DNA of 33,411 bases, taken from positions 1 through 33,411 of the IMG/VR virus record IMGVR_UViG_3300030107_003753; one strand, given 5' to 3'. The translations under genes were made by a program, and so were the position numbers. The notes below the pieces were generated by a model. It had not been told where the DNA came from and ran no database searches. It was given only the letters and a program-made list of their open reading frames with translations. This document shows positions 1 to 8,400 of this stretch, piece after piece (position 1 is the stretch's first letter; each line of letters opens with the position of its first letter). The DNA comes from a virus.

Positions 1-690
1 TGAACCTTCACCAAATCCTATTACTGCTAGTTTGTTTAAACACGGCGGTCCCAAGGGGAAGGATTCCTCTCTTTTCTTCTCTGTGACTCGAATTCCTTCA
101 ACATCTCCTCGGGTGCAACTATACTTATCATACGCAGTATAAAACTGCTCAAGTGTAAGAGCATCACCGTTATCATGAATCGCATATCTTAGTCCTTTCA
201 TTTTATTGTAGTAGGGTAAGTTTAAGAAATTACCAGTGTCCCCACGTTCCACTAATATTTCTGTTTGTTTTGGAAATATCTCTGAACCTTCGTAACCTAA
301 TACGATAGACATTTCCTTTAATTTTGATTGCATCAACGATGCAGGAATGTTTTCTTTTGTAAATAAAAATACGTGTGCGCCGCCTGATTTACTACGGCAA
401 ACTATTAAGGGGAATTTATGATCCCGAATACTTTTAATGAGGCTAGTGTGATCAAAGTTATATTCGTCAATATCAATACAGCCCCACCTACAATCATTAG
501 TATCTGTGATAGGGATAATTCCAAGGGCTGGACCTTTTCCTTCAATATGATTGGTCCAAAGTTCGTCGGTGACTGTTTTTCGAACAATAAAGGCTTTACC
601 TTGTTGTTTACCATTTTCTCCTCTGTCACCGGGTTGATATTGTCCATACGCTATAGTTAATCCGCTAAAAATTTGTTTGAACTTGTCCAT
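1..690 (-). CDS. Archaeo-eukaryotic primase (AEP, TOTE-type), C-terminus cut by window edge
   Basis: Reading the minus strand from the ATG at 690 gives an open frame of 230 codons that runs off position 1. The visible part looks like the AEP primase domain known from TOTE systems and many phage primases. D73-x-D75 (in GCIDIDEY) matches the catalytic metal-binding motif. The SKSGGAHVFLF segment at about 100-110, with H106, matches the nucleotide-binding S-x-H strand. EIFPKQTEI and GNFLNLPYYN follow, as in that family. The role is primer synthesis or primer-polymerase activity at the phage fork; a helicase domain could lie beyond the edge. It follows the candidate ssDNA-binding gene on the same strand, separated by a GNRA-looped hairpin. 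The family call is by motif reading only. The two 80-aa frames overlapping 405-660 are shadows of this gene. Confidence 0.85.
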   Translation of the reverse strand, partial: MDKFKQIFSGLTIAYGQYQPGDRGENGKQQGKAFIVRKTVTDELWTNHIEGKGPALGIIPITDTNDCRWGCIDIDEYNFDHTSLIKSIRDHKFPLIVCRSKSGGAHVFLFTKENIPASLMQSKLKEMSIVLGYEGSEIFPKQTEILVERGDTGNFLNLPYYNKMKGLRYAIHDNGDALTLEQFYTAYDKYSCTRGDVEGIRVTEKKREESFPLGPPCLNKLAVIGFGEGS

Positions 691-716
691 ATATTACATT
701 CTCATTTCTTTGTAAA

Positions 717-734
717 GGGGCCATCGCTGGCCCC
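717..734 (-). terminator. GCGA-looped hairpin, weak terminator or processing site
   Basis: On the minus strand a perfect 7-bp GC-rich stem, GGGGCCA paired with TGGCCCC, encloses a GCGA (GNRA) tetraloop. Only three T residues follow, so the U-tract is weak. It lies just after the stop of the 256-aa gene and before the primase ATG. It may reduce read-through into the primase or protect a processed 3' end. Confidence 0.5.
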
Positions 735-745
735 TCAAAATAAAT

Positions 746-1516
746 TTAGTACGGAGTACTATCTTTACTTTTCTCTTCCACATCTGCTTTTGTTTGCACG
801 TTTCCTTTTGAGACACTCTTATTAAAATCCTTCGCACTTAAGTACAAAGTCTTATCGTCCTGTCCCATTATTCTGTCTTGTGTAACAGACCATCCATACC
901 AAGAACCTTTGTCGTTCTTTTGTAATACAGAAGCCAAGTTATACACAACCCCATGCATAGGAGGGATAGCAAAACCGCCTTTTCCATCAGGTATTTGTAT
1001 GGTTTTCATCATAGAATTCCATTTTTTACTGACGTTAAGCTGCGTTGACTTCATAGTAATCAACGCTGGTGTCATTCCTCCAGCTTTTGTTTCAACCAAA
1101 ACATAATAAGAAGCTGTCTCTTCAAGATAATTACCATTGGGTAATCTTATTTTAGAGCCATCTCTCTTACCTGTTTGAATTACCGGACTGTTCGGTAAAT
1201 GAGAAGCCACAGGAGCACCTGGGCCATCCCCTCTATCCGACCATTCGGGATAATCCTTTTTGTAATAACAAGGAATAACCTTGATACCTTTTTTACCATC
1301 GAATAATTCGCTGGTAACAGTATTATAAATCATGCCTGGTTTAGCACCATCTATAAACTTCGCATCACCATCAGTTACCTGAGGTGATAGTTGTCCTAAG
1401 ATTCTGACAAACGGTAACGCCATATCTTCTTGCGTCATGTTTTCAAAACCTCGTTGCAGGTCGTCACCAAATAAGGCAACGGATCCTGATGTTTTAGCTG
1501 TCATATCATTAGCCAT
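746..1516 (-). CDS. Candidate phage ssDNA-binding / replication-associated protein (256 aa)
   Basis: The protein starts with a short polar segment, then a conserved-looking core with FENMTQEDMALPFVRILGQL at about 25-44. A run rich in beta-strand residues follows, with KVIPCYYKKDYPEW near 79-92 and an ITMKSTQLNVSKKWNSMM segment in the second half. The last 25 residues are charged and probably disordered, as in many ssDNA-binding proteins, although the tail is not strongly acidic. It sits between a coiled-coil protein and the primase in what looks like one replication operon. Proteins of this type recur next to primase, helicase or polymerase genes in marine podovirus-like genomes and are sometimes called ssDNA-binding proteins. 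That function is an inference from context and partial resemblance; no catalytic motif was seen. Confidence 0.5.
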   Translation of the reverse strand: MANDMTAKTSGSVALFGDDLQRGFENMTQEDMALPFVRILGQLSPQVTDGDAKFIDGAKPGMIYNTVTSELFDGKKGIKVIPCYYKKDYPEWSDRGDGPGAPVASHLPNSPVIQTGKRDGSKIRLPNGNYLEETASYYVLVETKAGGMTPALITMKSTQLNVSKKWNSMMKTIQIPDGKGGFAIPPMHGVVYNLASVLQKNDKGSWYGWSVTQDRIMGQDDKTLYLSAKDFNKSVSKGNVQTKADVEEKSKDSTPY

Positions 1517-1533
1517 TATACATTCTCCATTAG

Positions 1534-2094
1534 TTATTTCCGGCTTATTTTAGTTTTATCTTTAATCCATAGACTAAAGCAATCAGAAGGCATGTCGAGG
1601 CCGGCCTCAACACGCTCCCGATATAGAGCTGTTAATGTATTCCAAGACACATCAGATTTCTGCTGCGGCTCATATCCATTCTCAGCTGCAAGGTCCAACA
1701 ATTGTTTCGCCTTGTCGTCTTCCCCCTTACCAAAAGTCACAGAGACATTGTTTTTAATAATATCCCCTAACCCGTTAGTACGAAGCCATTGTAGAGCTGC
1801 TTCCCTTTTGACATCATCTTTAGGTACTGTCGCTCTGAATTCTTTTTTAACAGATACTTTAGAACCATCAGCTAATTTAATTTCTGACAATCCTTGTTCA
1901 GCTAGTAATTCTGGAATTACATTTGAACTAATATAATCTGCCTCATTCTTTTTATTTTTTAATTGCTCTTCTAACTGCGCAATCTCATCTTCTTTCTGTT
2001 TTAACTTAACACACTCCGATGCAATAGTGTTTACTTCTACATTATCTAAAAGATCCTTTGAATCTTCTAACATCATTTTATTTACTTCACTCAT
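1534..2094 (-). CDS. Conserved phage protein with N-terminal coiled coil (186 aa)
   Basis: Residues of about 25-55 form a heptad-like charged helix containing KQKEDEIAQLEEQLKNKKNE, a likely coiled coil for oligomerisation. A small alpha/beta region follows, with a hairpin-like EIKLADGSKVSVKKEF, a helical stretch with REAALQWLRTNG, and a C-terminal basic tail. The ATG at 2094 is 3 bases from the end of the upstream 135-aa gene, so the two are probably translated together. The 256-aa candidate ssDNA-binding gene begins 17 bases downstream. The order places it among DNA replication or recombination accessory proteins. A Gam-like nuclease inhibitor role is conceivable because of the coiled coil, but no diagnostic motif supports it. 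Function unknown. Confidence 0.6.
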   Translation of the reverse strand: MSEVNKMMLEDSKDLLDNVEVNTIASECVKLKQKEDEIAQLEEQLKNKKNEADYISSNVIPELLAEQGLSEIKLADGSKVSVKKEFRATVPKDDVKREAALQWLRTNGLGDIIKNNVSVTFGKGEDDKAKQLLDLAAENGYEPQQKSDVSWNTLTALYRERVEAGLDMPSDCFSLWIKDKTKISRK

Positions 2095-2097
2095 ATA

Positions 2098-2505
2098 TTA
2101 TCCTTTCTGATAGAGATCGAAATTAATTGGATAGTATTTAGCCTCTCGTCGATCCCATTTCAAGAGATTAAATTTACCGTTGGTATTATCACTTACTATT
2201 GCACAAGAAATTCCTATAACTGCAGGATCTCCTGTTAATAATACGTAATCTTGTTCTCTAAAGTCTCTTAAGTTTTTTTGCATTTTAAAAACAAAAGGAC
2301 TAGAGCTAAATATTATTTGAGAATCTGGACCAAAGTTAGGCAAACAAATTACTAAATAACCAAAATCAGATGCACCTAATATATTTATATTAGCTGGTGG
2401 ATGTTGTAATACATACACAAAATTTTCTTTAGGGTTTGCTTCTTTAAAAGATAAAAAATCTGCTAAAGACTTAGGTTTATATAATTCAAATATTTTATTT
2501 TTCAT
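2098..2505 (-). CDS. Hypothetical protein, first gene of the leftward early operon (135 aa)
   Basis: I do not recognise this protein. It begins with a basic helix (MKNKIFELYKPKSLADFLSF), then alternates hydrophobic strands such as NFVYVLQHP, YLVICLPNF and YVLLTGDPAVIGISCAIV, which suggests a compact beta-rich globular domain with no signal peptide or membrane helix. Being the first gene downstream of the leftward arm of the divergent promoter, it should be expressed early in infection. The gene downstream starts 3 bases after its stop. Early first-position phage genes often encode host-takeover proteins, but nothing in the sequence shows that here. Confidence 0.6.
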   Translation of the reverse strand: MKNKIFELYKPKSLADFLSFKEANPKENFVYVLQHPPANINILGASDFGYLVICLPNFGPDSQIIFSSSPFVFKMQKNLRDFREQDYVLLTGDPAVIGISCAIVSDNTNGKFNLLKWDRREAKYYPINFDLYQKG

Positions 2506-2532
2506 AATACTTTCTTTTATTCTAAAATTCTC

Positions 2533-2569
2533 TTGACAGACTATATAATAGTGTTTATATAATTGTCAA
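2533..2569. promoter_or_regulatory. Divergent, interleaved early promoters with mirrored TTGACA boxes
   Basis: On the plus strand TTGACA at 2533-2538 is followed, after 17 bp, by TATATA at 2556-2561 (or after 19 bp by TATAAT at 2558-2563). On the minus strand TTGACA at 2569-2564 is followed, after 16 bp, by TATATA at 2547-2542. The two promoters therefore occupy the same 37 bp in opposite directions, with consensus -35 boxes at each end forming an inverted repeat. They lie between divergent gene starts at 2505 (minus) and 2588 (plus). RNA polymerase could probably occupy only one direction at a time. Confidence 0.75.
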
Positions 2570-2587
2570 CTAGAAAGAAGAAGAAAA

Positions 2588-4060
2588 ATGAAAATAAAAG
2601 ATTATGAGGAAATGGTAAGATATCTTACTAATTATAAGTTTAAAACTAAGCCTTATAAACATCAGATTAAAGCTTTAGAAAAATCTGTTGATGAAAAAAA
2701 TTATGCCTATTTTATGGAAATGGGTACAGGTAAATCAAAAGTATTGGTTGATAATATGTCGATGCTTTATGATAAAGGTAAAATAAATGCGGCGCTAATT
2801 ATAGCACCAAAGGGTGTTTATAACAATTGGTTTAATCAAGAAATTCCATTACATTTGGCTAGTCACATACAACCAAAGATGGTACTCTGGACTGCTTCAA
2901 CATCAAAAGCAAAGGATAAAGAGTATCAATCATTATTCGAATCTGGCTATGACCTTCACATCCTCATTATGAATGTTGAGGCTTTAAGTACAGACAAAGG
3001 TAGATTGTTTGCAGGTAAATTTTTACGAGCACACAGGGCTCTAATGGCTATTGATGAATCTACTACAATCAAAACTCCTACAGCTAAAAGAACTAAAGCT
3101 ATTGTAGCATTAGGAAAAGAAGCTTATTATAAAAGAATACTTACAGGTTCTCCTGTGACTAAATCCCCTTTAGATTTATTTAGTCAATGTGCTTTTTTAG
3201 ATGAAGAATTATTGGAGTCAGGTTCTTATTATTCTTTTAAAAATAGGTATGCAGTTATGAAAACCCATAATTTTGGTGGGCGTAGGGTACAATTAGTACA
3301 TAGTTATCAAAGATTAGATGAATTGGCTGACATCTTAAAAGGGTTTTCTTATAGAGTCTTAAAAGAGGAATGTTTAGACCTTCCAGATAAAGTATATATA
3401 AAGAGAGAGGTAGATTTAAGTAAAGAACAAAAAGAAGCTTATGCTACTATGAAATCCGCGGCCCTCGCTTCTCTGAAGGGTAAAATGGCTACCGCGCCTC
3501 ACGTTTTAACACAAATGATGCGTTTGCATCAGATCACGTGTGGGCACCTAAAAAATGATGATGGTACTACAACCGATCTTAAAAATGGTAGGACCGATGA
3601 ACTCTTAGACTTATTAGATGAAGTCGAAGGCAAAGTCATTATTTGGGCTAACTACATTCATGACATTGAAGCTTTAATTAAAGTAGTAAGTAAAGAATAT
3701 GGAGAAGAAAGCGTAGTTCAATATTATGGTGCAACACCGGCTAAAGAAAGAGCGAAAGCTATTAAAGAATTTCAGGACCCTAACTCTAAAGTTAAATATT
3801 TTATAGGTAATCCTCAAACCGCCGGATATGGAATTACATTAACTGAAGCAGGTACAGTGGTTTATTTTTCTAATGGATATGACTTAGAAAAAAGACTACA
3901 GTCAGAAGACAGAGCACACAGAATAGGTCAAAAGAAGTCGGTAACATATGTCGACTTTATAGCACCAAAAACTGTAGATGAAAAGATAGTAAAAGCTCTA
4001 AGAAATAAGATAGATATTGCTAGTCAAGTAATGGGTGAAGACTTAAAAACATGGATTTAA
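2588..4060 (+). CDS. SNF2-family (SF2) DNA helicase/ATPase
   Basis: This is a 490-residue two-lobe SF2 ATPase. Lobe 1 has YKHQIKAL at 23-30, Walker A GTGKS at 46-50, the IIAPKGVYNNW strand at 71-81, Walker B DEST at 156-159 and LTGSP (motif III) at 185-189. Lobe 2 has IIWANYIHDIEAL, a YYGATPAKERAKAI segment, GYGITLTEA (motif V) and QSEDRAHRIGQ at about 438-448 (motif VI), the classic SNF2 arginine-finger region. Its size is that of a minimal phage helicase without extra domains. The likely role is ATP-driven DNA translocation or unwinding in phage replication or recombination. The purine-rich AGAAAGAAGAAGAAAA before the ATG serves as ribosome-binding site. It is the first gene of the plus-strand operon, and the next gene overlaps its last codons. 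Confidence 0.92.
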   Translation: MKIKDYEEMVRYLTNYKFKTKPYKHQIKALEKSVDEKNYAYFMEMGTGKSKVLVDNMSMLYDKGKINAALIIAPKGVYNNWFNQEIPLHLASHIQPKMVLWTASTSKAKDKEYQSLFESGYDLHILIMNVEALSTDKGRLFAGKFLRAHRALMAIDESTTIKTPTAKRTKAIVALGKEAYYKRILTGSPVTKSPLDLFSQCAFLDEELLESGSYYSFKNRYAVMKTHNFGGRRVQLVHSYQRLDELADILKGFSYRVLKEECLDLPDKVYIKREVDLSKEQKEAYATMKSAALASLKGKMATAPHVLTQMMRLHQITCGHLKNDDGTTTDLKNGRTDELLDLLDEVEGKVIIWANYIHDIEALIKVVSKEYGEESVVQYYGATPAKERAKAIKEFQDPNSKVKYFIGNPQTAGYGITLTEAGTVVYFSNGYDLEKRLQSEDRAHRIGQKKSVTYVDFIAPKTVDEKIVKALRNKIDIASQVMGEDLKTWI

Positions 4061-4260
4061 TTATTCTTAATGATGGGGTTTATAGTTTAGTTCCTGTAAC
4101 CAAAGCTATGCTTGAACATATAAAGTTATTTGCGGAAGTAGATTGTTTTGATCTTTGCGATATTATAAGAATCGAATTTACCACTTATGCGGATTATCCT
4201 CTTAACCAACATATGATGAATGACGGAAGTGGGGATTTTTATGGATGTATTTGTAGATGA
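4051..4260 (+). CDS. Small hypothetical protein overlapping the helicase end (69 aa)
   Basis: The ATG lies inside the last codons of the helicase gene in another frame, a 10-base overlap typical of translational coupling. The protein is acidic to neutral, with a helix-like VTKAMLEHIKLFAEVDCFDLCDI region and three cysteines, two of them near the C-terminus (GCICR). No family is recognised. The stop TGA overlaps the ATG of a 28-aa membrane peptide (ATGA junction). These tight overlaps on both sides support it as a real gene even though its function is unknown. Confidence 0.6.
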   Translation: MDLIILNDGVYSLVPVTKAMLEHIKLFAEVDCFDLCDIIRIEFTTYADYPLNQHMMNDGSGDFYGCICR

Positions 4261-4343
4261 TTTTTGTAAGTATAGGATTAATAATAATTATCTATTTAGT
4301 AATTGTATTATTATTGCTTAAATGGAACAATGAGAAATATTAG
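4257..4343 (+). CDS. 28-aa single-helix membrane microprotein
   Basis: The ATG shares bases with the TGA stop of the 69-aa gene (ATGA), an arrangement typical of coupled translation. The peptide is a near-continuous run of Ile, Leu and Val from residue 2 to 21, including GLIIIIYLVIVLLLL. It ends in a polar, net basic tail (KWNNEKY), giving one transmembrane helix with the tail probably cytoplasmic. It could be a small inner-membrane protein that modulates host membrane functions or lysis; no family is assignable at this length. It is the last gene of the helicase operon. A competing 26-codon frame starting at 4241 is less coherent. Confidence 0.5.
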   Translation: MIFVSIGLIIIIYLVIVLLLLKWNNEKY

Positions 4344-4391
4344 GTGGGATTTTCTAAGATGAGCTATTTTTTCCGCAAAATTAGAAATTCA

Positions 4392-4769
4392 TTATATGTC
4401 TTGTAGACCTGTTTCGCGGTTCAAATATTTATACTCGATTTTGTGTATATCGAAATCCTCCATGATTTTCTTACAGATGTCAGTATGATTAAATTCTCCA
4501 CAACTATACACATCAAATTGCATTAGAGCTGGGTGAGGTTCATCCCAAATATGCATAGCAATATGTGATGTTTCGATAACAGCTACGGCCGTGATACCTT
4601 TATTGCCTGGCATAGTACAATACTTAACGTAAGGACCCATAAATATTTTCATATTTATAGACTCCACAAACTCAGTCATCCATTCTTTTAATTGTTCTTC
4701 GTCGGTTGGAGGTTTTACAGCTTCGGCACGAATAATAAGATGCTTATGCACCAACAAACTGTTTTGCAT
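4392..4769 (-). CDS. speD: S-adenosylmethionine decarboxylase-like proenzyme (SpeD family)
   Basis: The 125 residues match prokaryotic AdoMet decarboxylases in length and motif spacing. These enzymes cleave themselves at a serine to make a pyruvoyl cofactor, then decarboxylate AdoMet for spermidine synthesis. The E-T-S-H-I segment gives the cleavage site at S68. H73 lies 5 residues later and C90 (SCGEF) 22 later, paralleling Ser63, His68 and Cys83 of the Thermotoga maritima enzyme. speD is a known auxiliary metabolic gene of marine cyanophages. Some phage homologues are reported to act on ornithine or arginine instead, so the substrate is open. No speE or other polyamine gene is in the window. 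It follows the endolysin gene by 4 bases, so it is probably expressed late. It converges on the helicase operon. Confidence 0.85.
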   Translation of the reverse strand: MQNSLLVHKHLIIRAEAVKPPTDEEQLKEWMTEFVESINMKIFMGPYVKYCTMPGNKGITAVAVIETSHIAMHIWDEPHPALMQFDVYSCGEFNHTDICKKIMEDFDIHKIEYKYLNRETGLQDI

Positions 4770-4773
4770 AACA

Positions 4774-5259
4774 CTATCCTACTACTTGTCCGTCTTTCCA
4801 TTCCATCTCTGGAAGTCCATTCTCATAGCTCTTCCCGTCGTAAGTTAAAACTTGTTTTCTGTTACTACCTTTTTCATTATAGCTGCAGTGTACCCAGCCA
4901 CCTGCTGGATCATCTGGATTATAAAACTCGAGTATTAATTGATCAAAGTCACAGTTGTTTTGAATCCAATATGCTACTTGAATGTTTGGTACTCCACCTA
5001 TTTCGAAGTCGACCGCTTGCCCTTTAGCATGCTGAGACGTTTTTTTGCTGCCGATCGCTTCACAAAGTGCTTCCGATCTGTAGCCAGAGGTAACAGTAAT
5101 GGGTTTATCAAATTTCGCACGAACCGGTTCCAATATTTCATAGCATACGTCTCCTAAATTTTTAATGTCTCCGGCTCCTGGGGTATTATCAATACCTTTC
5201 CGAGTCGCAGTCATGGATTTGGTAAATTCTTCTAACTTAAAATGTTTACTTAGTTGCAT
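4774..5259 (-). CDS. Endolysin, zinc peptidase M15 (VanY/M15_3-like)
   Basis: This 161-residue protein has the M15 metallopeptidase signature. H77 and D84 form the SxHxxGxAxD pattern (in SQHAKGQAVDFE), and H124 in GGWVH is the third zinc ligand. SGYRS at 58-62 is the usual preceding strand, and E111 is a candidate catalytic residue. The N-terminal LSKHFKLEEFTKS is typical of phage M15 enzymes. It should cleave peptidoglycan stem peptides at lysis; with no signal peptide it would need a holin. The frame is open 20 codons further upstream. I choose the ATG at 5259 because GGAG lies 7 bases before it, whereas the upstream start lies inside the preceding membrane-protein gene. It is followed immediately by the speD-like gene. 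Confidence 0.88.
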   Translation of the reverse strand: MQLSKHFKLEEFTKSMTATRKGIDNTPGAGDIKNLGDVCYEILEPVRAKFDKPITVTSGYRSEALCEAIGSKKTSQHAKGQAVDFEIGGVPNIQVAYWIQNNCDFDQLILEFYNPDDPAGGWVHCSYNEKGSNRKQVLTYDGKSYENGLPEMEWKDGQVVG

Positions 5260-5269
5260 AATTTTTCTC

Positions 5270-5491
5270 CTAGTTGTTAAATAAAATGTCGAGCACGAAA
5301 AGTGTAGTTGTTCCCGCAACTACTAAGAGAACCCAATAGAATTTGTCTATCTTACCGCCCAATTTCTCGACGTCTTCGTGGATATGTTTTAAATCATTTG
5401 TTTTGATTTTATTAATATCTTTTTTGATGCCTGTCATATGTCCGTAAAGGGATATGATATGTTCTCTTGTTGTTTTAGGTTCTATAGCCAT
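5270..5491 (-). CDS. Small membrane protein, candidate holin (73 aa)
   Basis: The first 50 residues are polar and helical, with a heptad-like stretch (GIKKDINKIKTNDLKHIHED) that may form a coiled coil. Residues 51-70 (FYWVLLVVAGTTTLFVLDIL) form one transmembrane helix, and only three residues follow. This soluble-helix-plus-C-terminal-anchor layout resembles XhlA-type lysis accessory proteins and some class III holins. It directly precedes the M15 endolysin gene with an 10-base gap, which is the main reason for proposing a role in lysis. It lies 3 bases after the stop of the 1542-aa gene. A spanin-like or superinfection-related role cannot be excluded. Confidence 0.6.
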   Translation of the reverse strand: MAIEPKTTREHIISLYGHMTGIKKDINKIKTNDLKHIHEDVEKLGGKIDKFYWVLLVVAGTTTLFVLDILFNN

Positions 5492-5494
5492 GTG

Positions 5495-8400
5495 CTATGC
5501 TCTTTGTTTTAATCTGATTGATTGTTCCAGCGGTGATAATAACGCCGTTTCGACTGTTGTCAATCCAGTTCTTTCGTTGATTGGTGCGCTCGCTGTCTCT
5601 GTTACAGCTGTTGCGTCTGGTTGTTGCTCTAGTGGTGGTGTGTTTAATGAAGCTTCTTTAGAATTGTTTAAAAGATCTAATATTTTTTGGTTCTCATCTA
5701 TTTTAGGTTCTTTTATTTTAGGTTCTTCCTTTTTCTTTTGAAAGCTTTTAATTCTTTCTTCTTTTATTTTCATATTTTCTTCATAAGATTTATTTAAGTC
5801 TAAACCTATATGATCTATTTTTACTTGTTCTAATTCGGTAATTGGAAAAACATAATTAAAATCAGGAGGAGGAGTTCCATTTAATTCTGACTCTCTTAGA
5901 GCTGTGTCATATCTTTTTTGAAAAGCAGAACTATAATAAGTGTAAGGAGTAAATGTCTGTGTGTACATAATTGCTCCCACAAGTTGATCGTTCTTTAATC
6001 TTTTTAAAGAGTTAGCAATTTGCCAATCAGGAATGCCTAAGGTTCTAGCATCAGTTACAAACTGTAGGATCTTTTGTTGTTGAATAAAAGCTTCTTCTTG
6101 AATTTGTTCGTATTCTTTTTTAATTTGTTTAGGTCCTCTTGTTTCCCAATCTGAAGAACGATAAAAACTTTCTGATAAAGTTAGATCTCCTTTAATAGTT
6201 GAAGCAAAGTTACCAGCCTTTTGATTCATAATTTTTAACAAATCAAATTTCTGTATCTTACGACCCGTAATAGTAGAAACAAATTTTTGCCAAGCTGCAT
6301 CAGGATCTCCTCTTCCTTTGTATATATCATAAGCAATGTCCGCATATTTTTTAGCTTGAAGAATAGTTCCAGGCAACGCAGTTCGAATGATGTGTTCTAT
6401 TCCTTTGTAAACTTTTGTTCCCCATGCATCTGTAGGTGAATAAACTGAATAACCTTCCGTAGTTTTTCCATCTCTTCCCATTACATCTGCTGGTAATGCA
6501 TCAACAATAGGTTCGATTGCTAAGTTTTGTGTAAAGAAAGGTTCAGCAAACTCTTTAGCTGCTTCGTAGATACCTTTCATAACATTATTATCTATAACTT
6601 TAGTATCCTTTTCTCCTATTTGATTTAAGAAAGCTCTCATTGGTTTCTTAATATAGTCCCAGACATCTGCGTAAGAAGAATTGACAAGAGTTAATGTGTT
6701 GTTATCCAAAGGTTTGACCGCAGTGAATCTAGAGTTTCTATCATAGTCATAGGCAAAAGATCTTTTAAACGCTTCTATCATCGCTTTGTCTACACCAGTA
6801 TATTGTTCAAACACTTTATCCATTACTGCTCCAGCAGCTCCCATTGTTAATGTTAGCCCCATTAATTTTCTTAAACCATTTTGTTGGATAGCTACATTAG
6901 TAGATGAGGCTTCTCTTAAAGCTGTTCGCGCGCCCACACCTGTTAATCTTAAAATTTCTGAAGGCCATGATATGAAACTTCCAATCGGTGTCATTCTTAT
7001 AACTCTTACTGCTTCAGGTACCAAACTATATGTTGGCATTAAGTTTCGAGCATACCATGCAGCAAACTCATCAACTGCATCATCATAAGTTTTAGTTTTG
7101 TTTGTAATTTTAGAAATAGGATTATATTTTTGTCCCGTTACTAATTCTTCTTGTTTAATTAATTCTTTTTTATTTCCTTTAAAAATATTGTTTAGGTTAT
7201 TTCTATTCCATACGTAAGCATATTCTTTCCAGACGTTATCCCCTGCTTGATAAAACTGAGTAGCTCTATCCATAAATTTAGTTTTTAAAGCGCCACTCAT
7301 CCATTTATCCACCATGTTAGGATTCTCATTAAGTTTTTTAATAACTGCTAACATCTCTTGAGCTTCAATACTTTCATCTAAGTAGCCAAGTTTAATTCCT
7401 TTACCTACTCTTTCAACAAACTGTTGATTAGTAATTTTTTTACCTGCTCCAGTAATATCATTATAGATAAATTTAAAAGCATCGTCTGCTGAGCCTTTAC
7501 CACCTATCCATCCATACCCTAGTACAAACATAGGAGTAGATACAACATTTCTCATTTGGGTATCAAAACTTAATCCAGTTTTACCAAACTGAACTCCTGT
7601 TTTAAATTGCATCAACGCTCTATAGGCATTACTTTTTAATAACATATCTATCAAACCTTGACTGCCTCTTAACGCTTGGATCATTGTCGGACTTGCAAAC
7701 ACGTCACTTAAATTAGTTCTTAACATTCCAAGACCTGGTAGGTTTCCTATTGGTTCTAGTGTTGTATCCAATGTTCCTTTGTTCTTTTTAAACCACCCTT
7801 TCTTTAATCCTATTTCTAAAATTTCATCATACATTTTTTTAGTTTCAATTCCGGTAATCATTTCAGTAATAGTTTGAAGAATTTCAGACTGTGCATTTTT
7901 TTCTTCACCTAATAATTTTCTAATTGATTTAGGTAATTCTGCTCCAGTAACAATTAATTTGTCACTTTGTAAAATGTCTTTAGATATTTTGTTTAAATAT
8001 TTAATAGGATCTCCCGCATAAGCTTTAGCGTCTACAATCATATTTCTTACAGTTGCTTCGGCAAATAACCGAAGAGCTTGTTTTCTGCTTACACCTTTTT
8101 TCTTGAACACCTCAATAGCTTCTTCTTGCATTCCTTTATTTTTCCTCGAAGAAATAAGTTTAAGCATAGCTTTAACTGCTTCCTCTACCACTTCTTTAGG
8201 TGGGTTGTATAAAGGATTGGTAGTAACAGCCATAGACTTTCTCATATAACTATTGATGATAGGGATTAAAGCATTTTGAAAATCACCTTCAGGTAACATA
8301 CTTAAATATTTAGACTTAGCTGGTTTTAAATGTTTCTTTAATCCTTCTGCTGATTCTTGTAATTCTTTTGGAAGTTTATTTTTACTTATTTGATTCTTTA

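Noticed and set aside
405-660. Two 80-aa frames on opposite strands in the first 700 bases
   Set aside because: Both lie within the continuous 230-codon primase frame, which has recognisable primase motifs. They are shadows.
2544-2549. TATAAT immediately after the plus-strand TTGACA
   Set aside because: Only 5 bp separate them, too short for a sigma70 promoter. The pairs at 17 bp (plus) and 16 bp (minus) are used instead.
1-4060. A TOTE-type defence or conflict island
   Set aside because: The primase and helicase sit in a phage early region with normal replication neighbours. There is no toxin, TFIIS/OB partner or nuclease that would mark a conflict system.
4241-4321. 26-codon plus-strand frame after the 69-aa gene
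   Set aside because: It overlaps the end of the 69-aa gene and the 28-aa membrane frame and lacks coherent features. The ATGA-coupled frame is more plausible.
4351-4387. TTTCTAA...TTAGAAA inverted repeat between the convergent ends
   Set aside because: A 7-bp AT-rich stem with a 23-nt loop is too weak to call a bidirectional terminator, although its location is suitable.
4774-5319. Longer endolysin start at 5319
   Set aside because: It would overlap the membrane-protein gene by 50 bases. The ATG at 5259 has a proper GGAG spacing, and the family N-terminus (LSKHFKLEEF) begins there.
5454-5741. 95-aa plus-strand frame opposite the end of the 1542-aa gene
   Set aside because: It is antisense to two minus-strand genes with better context and has no ribosome-binding site of note.
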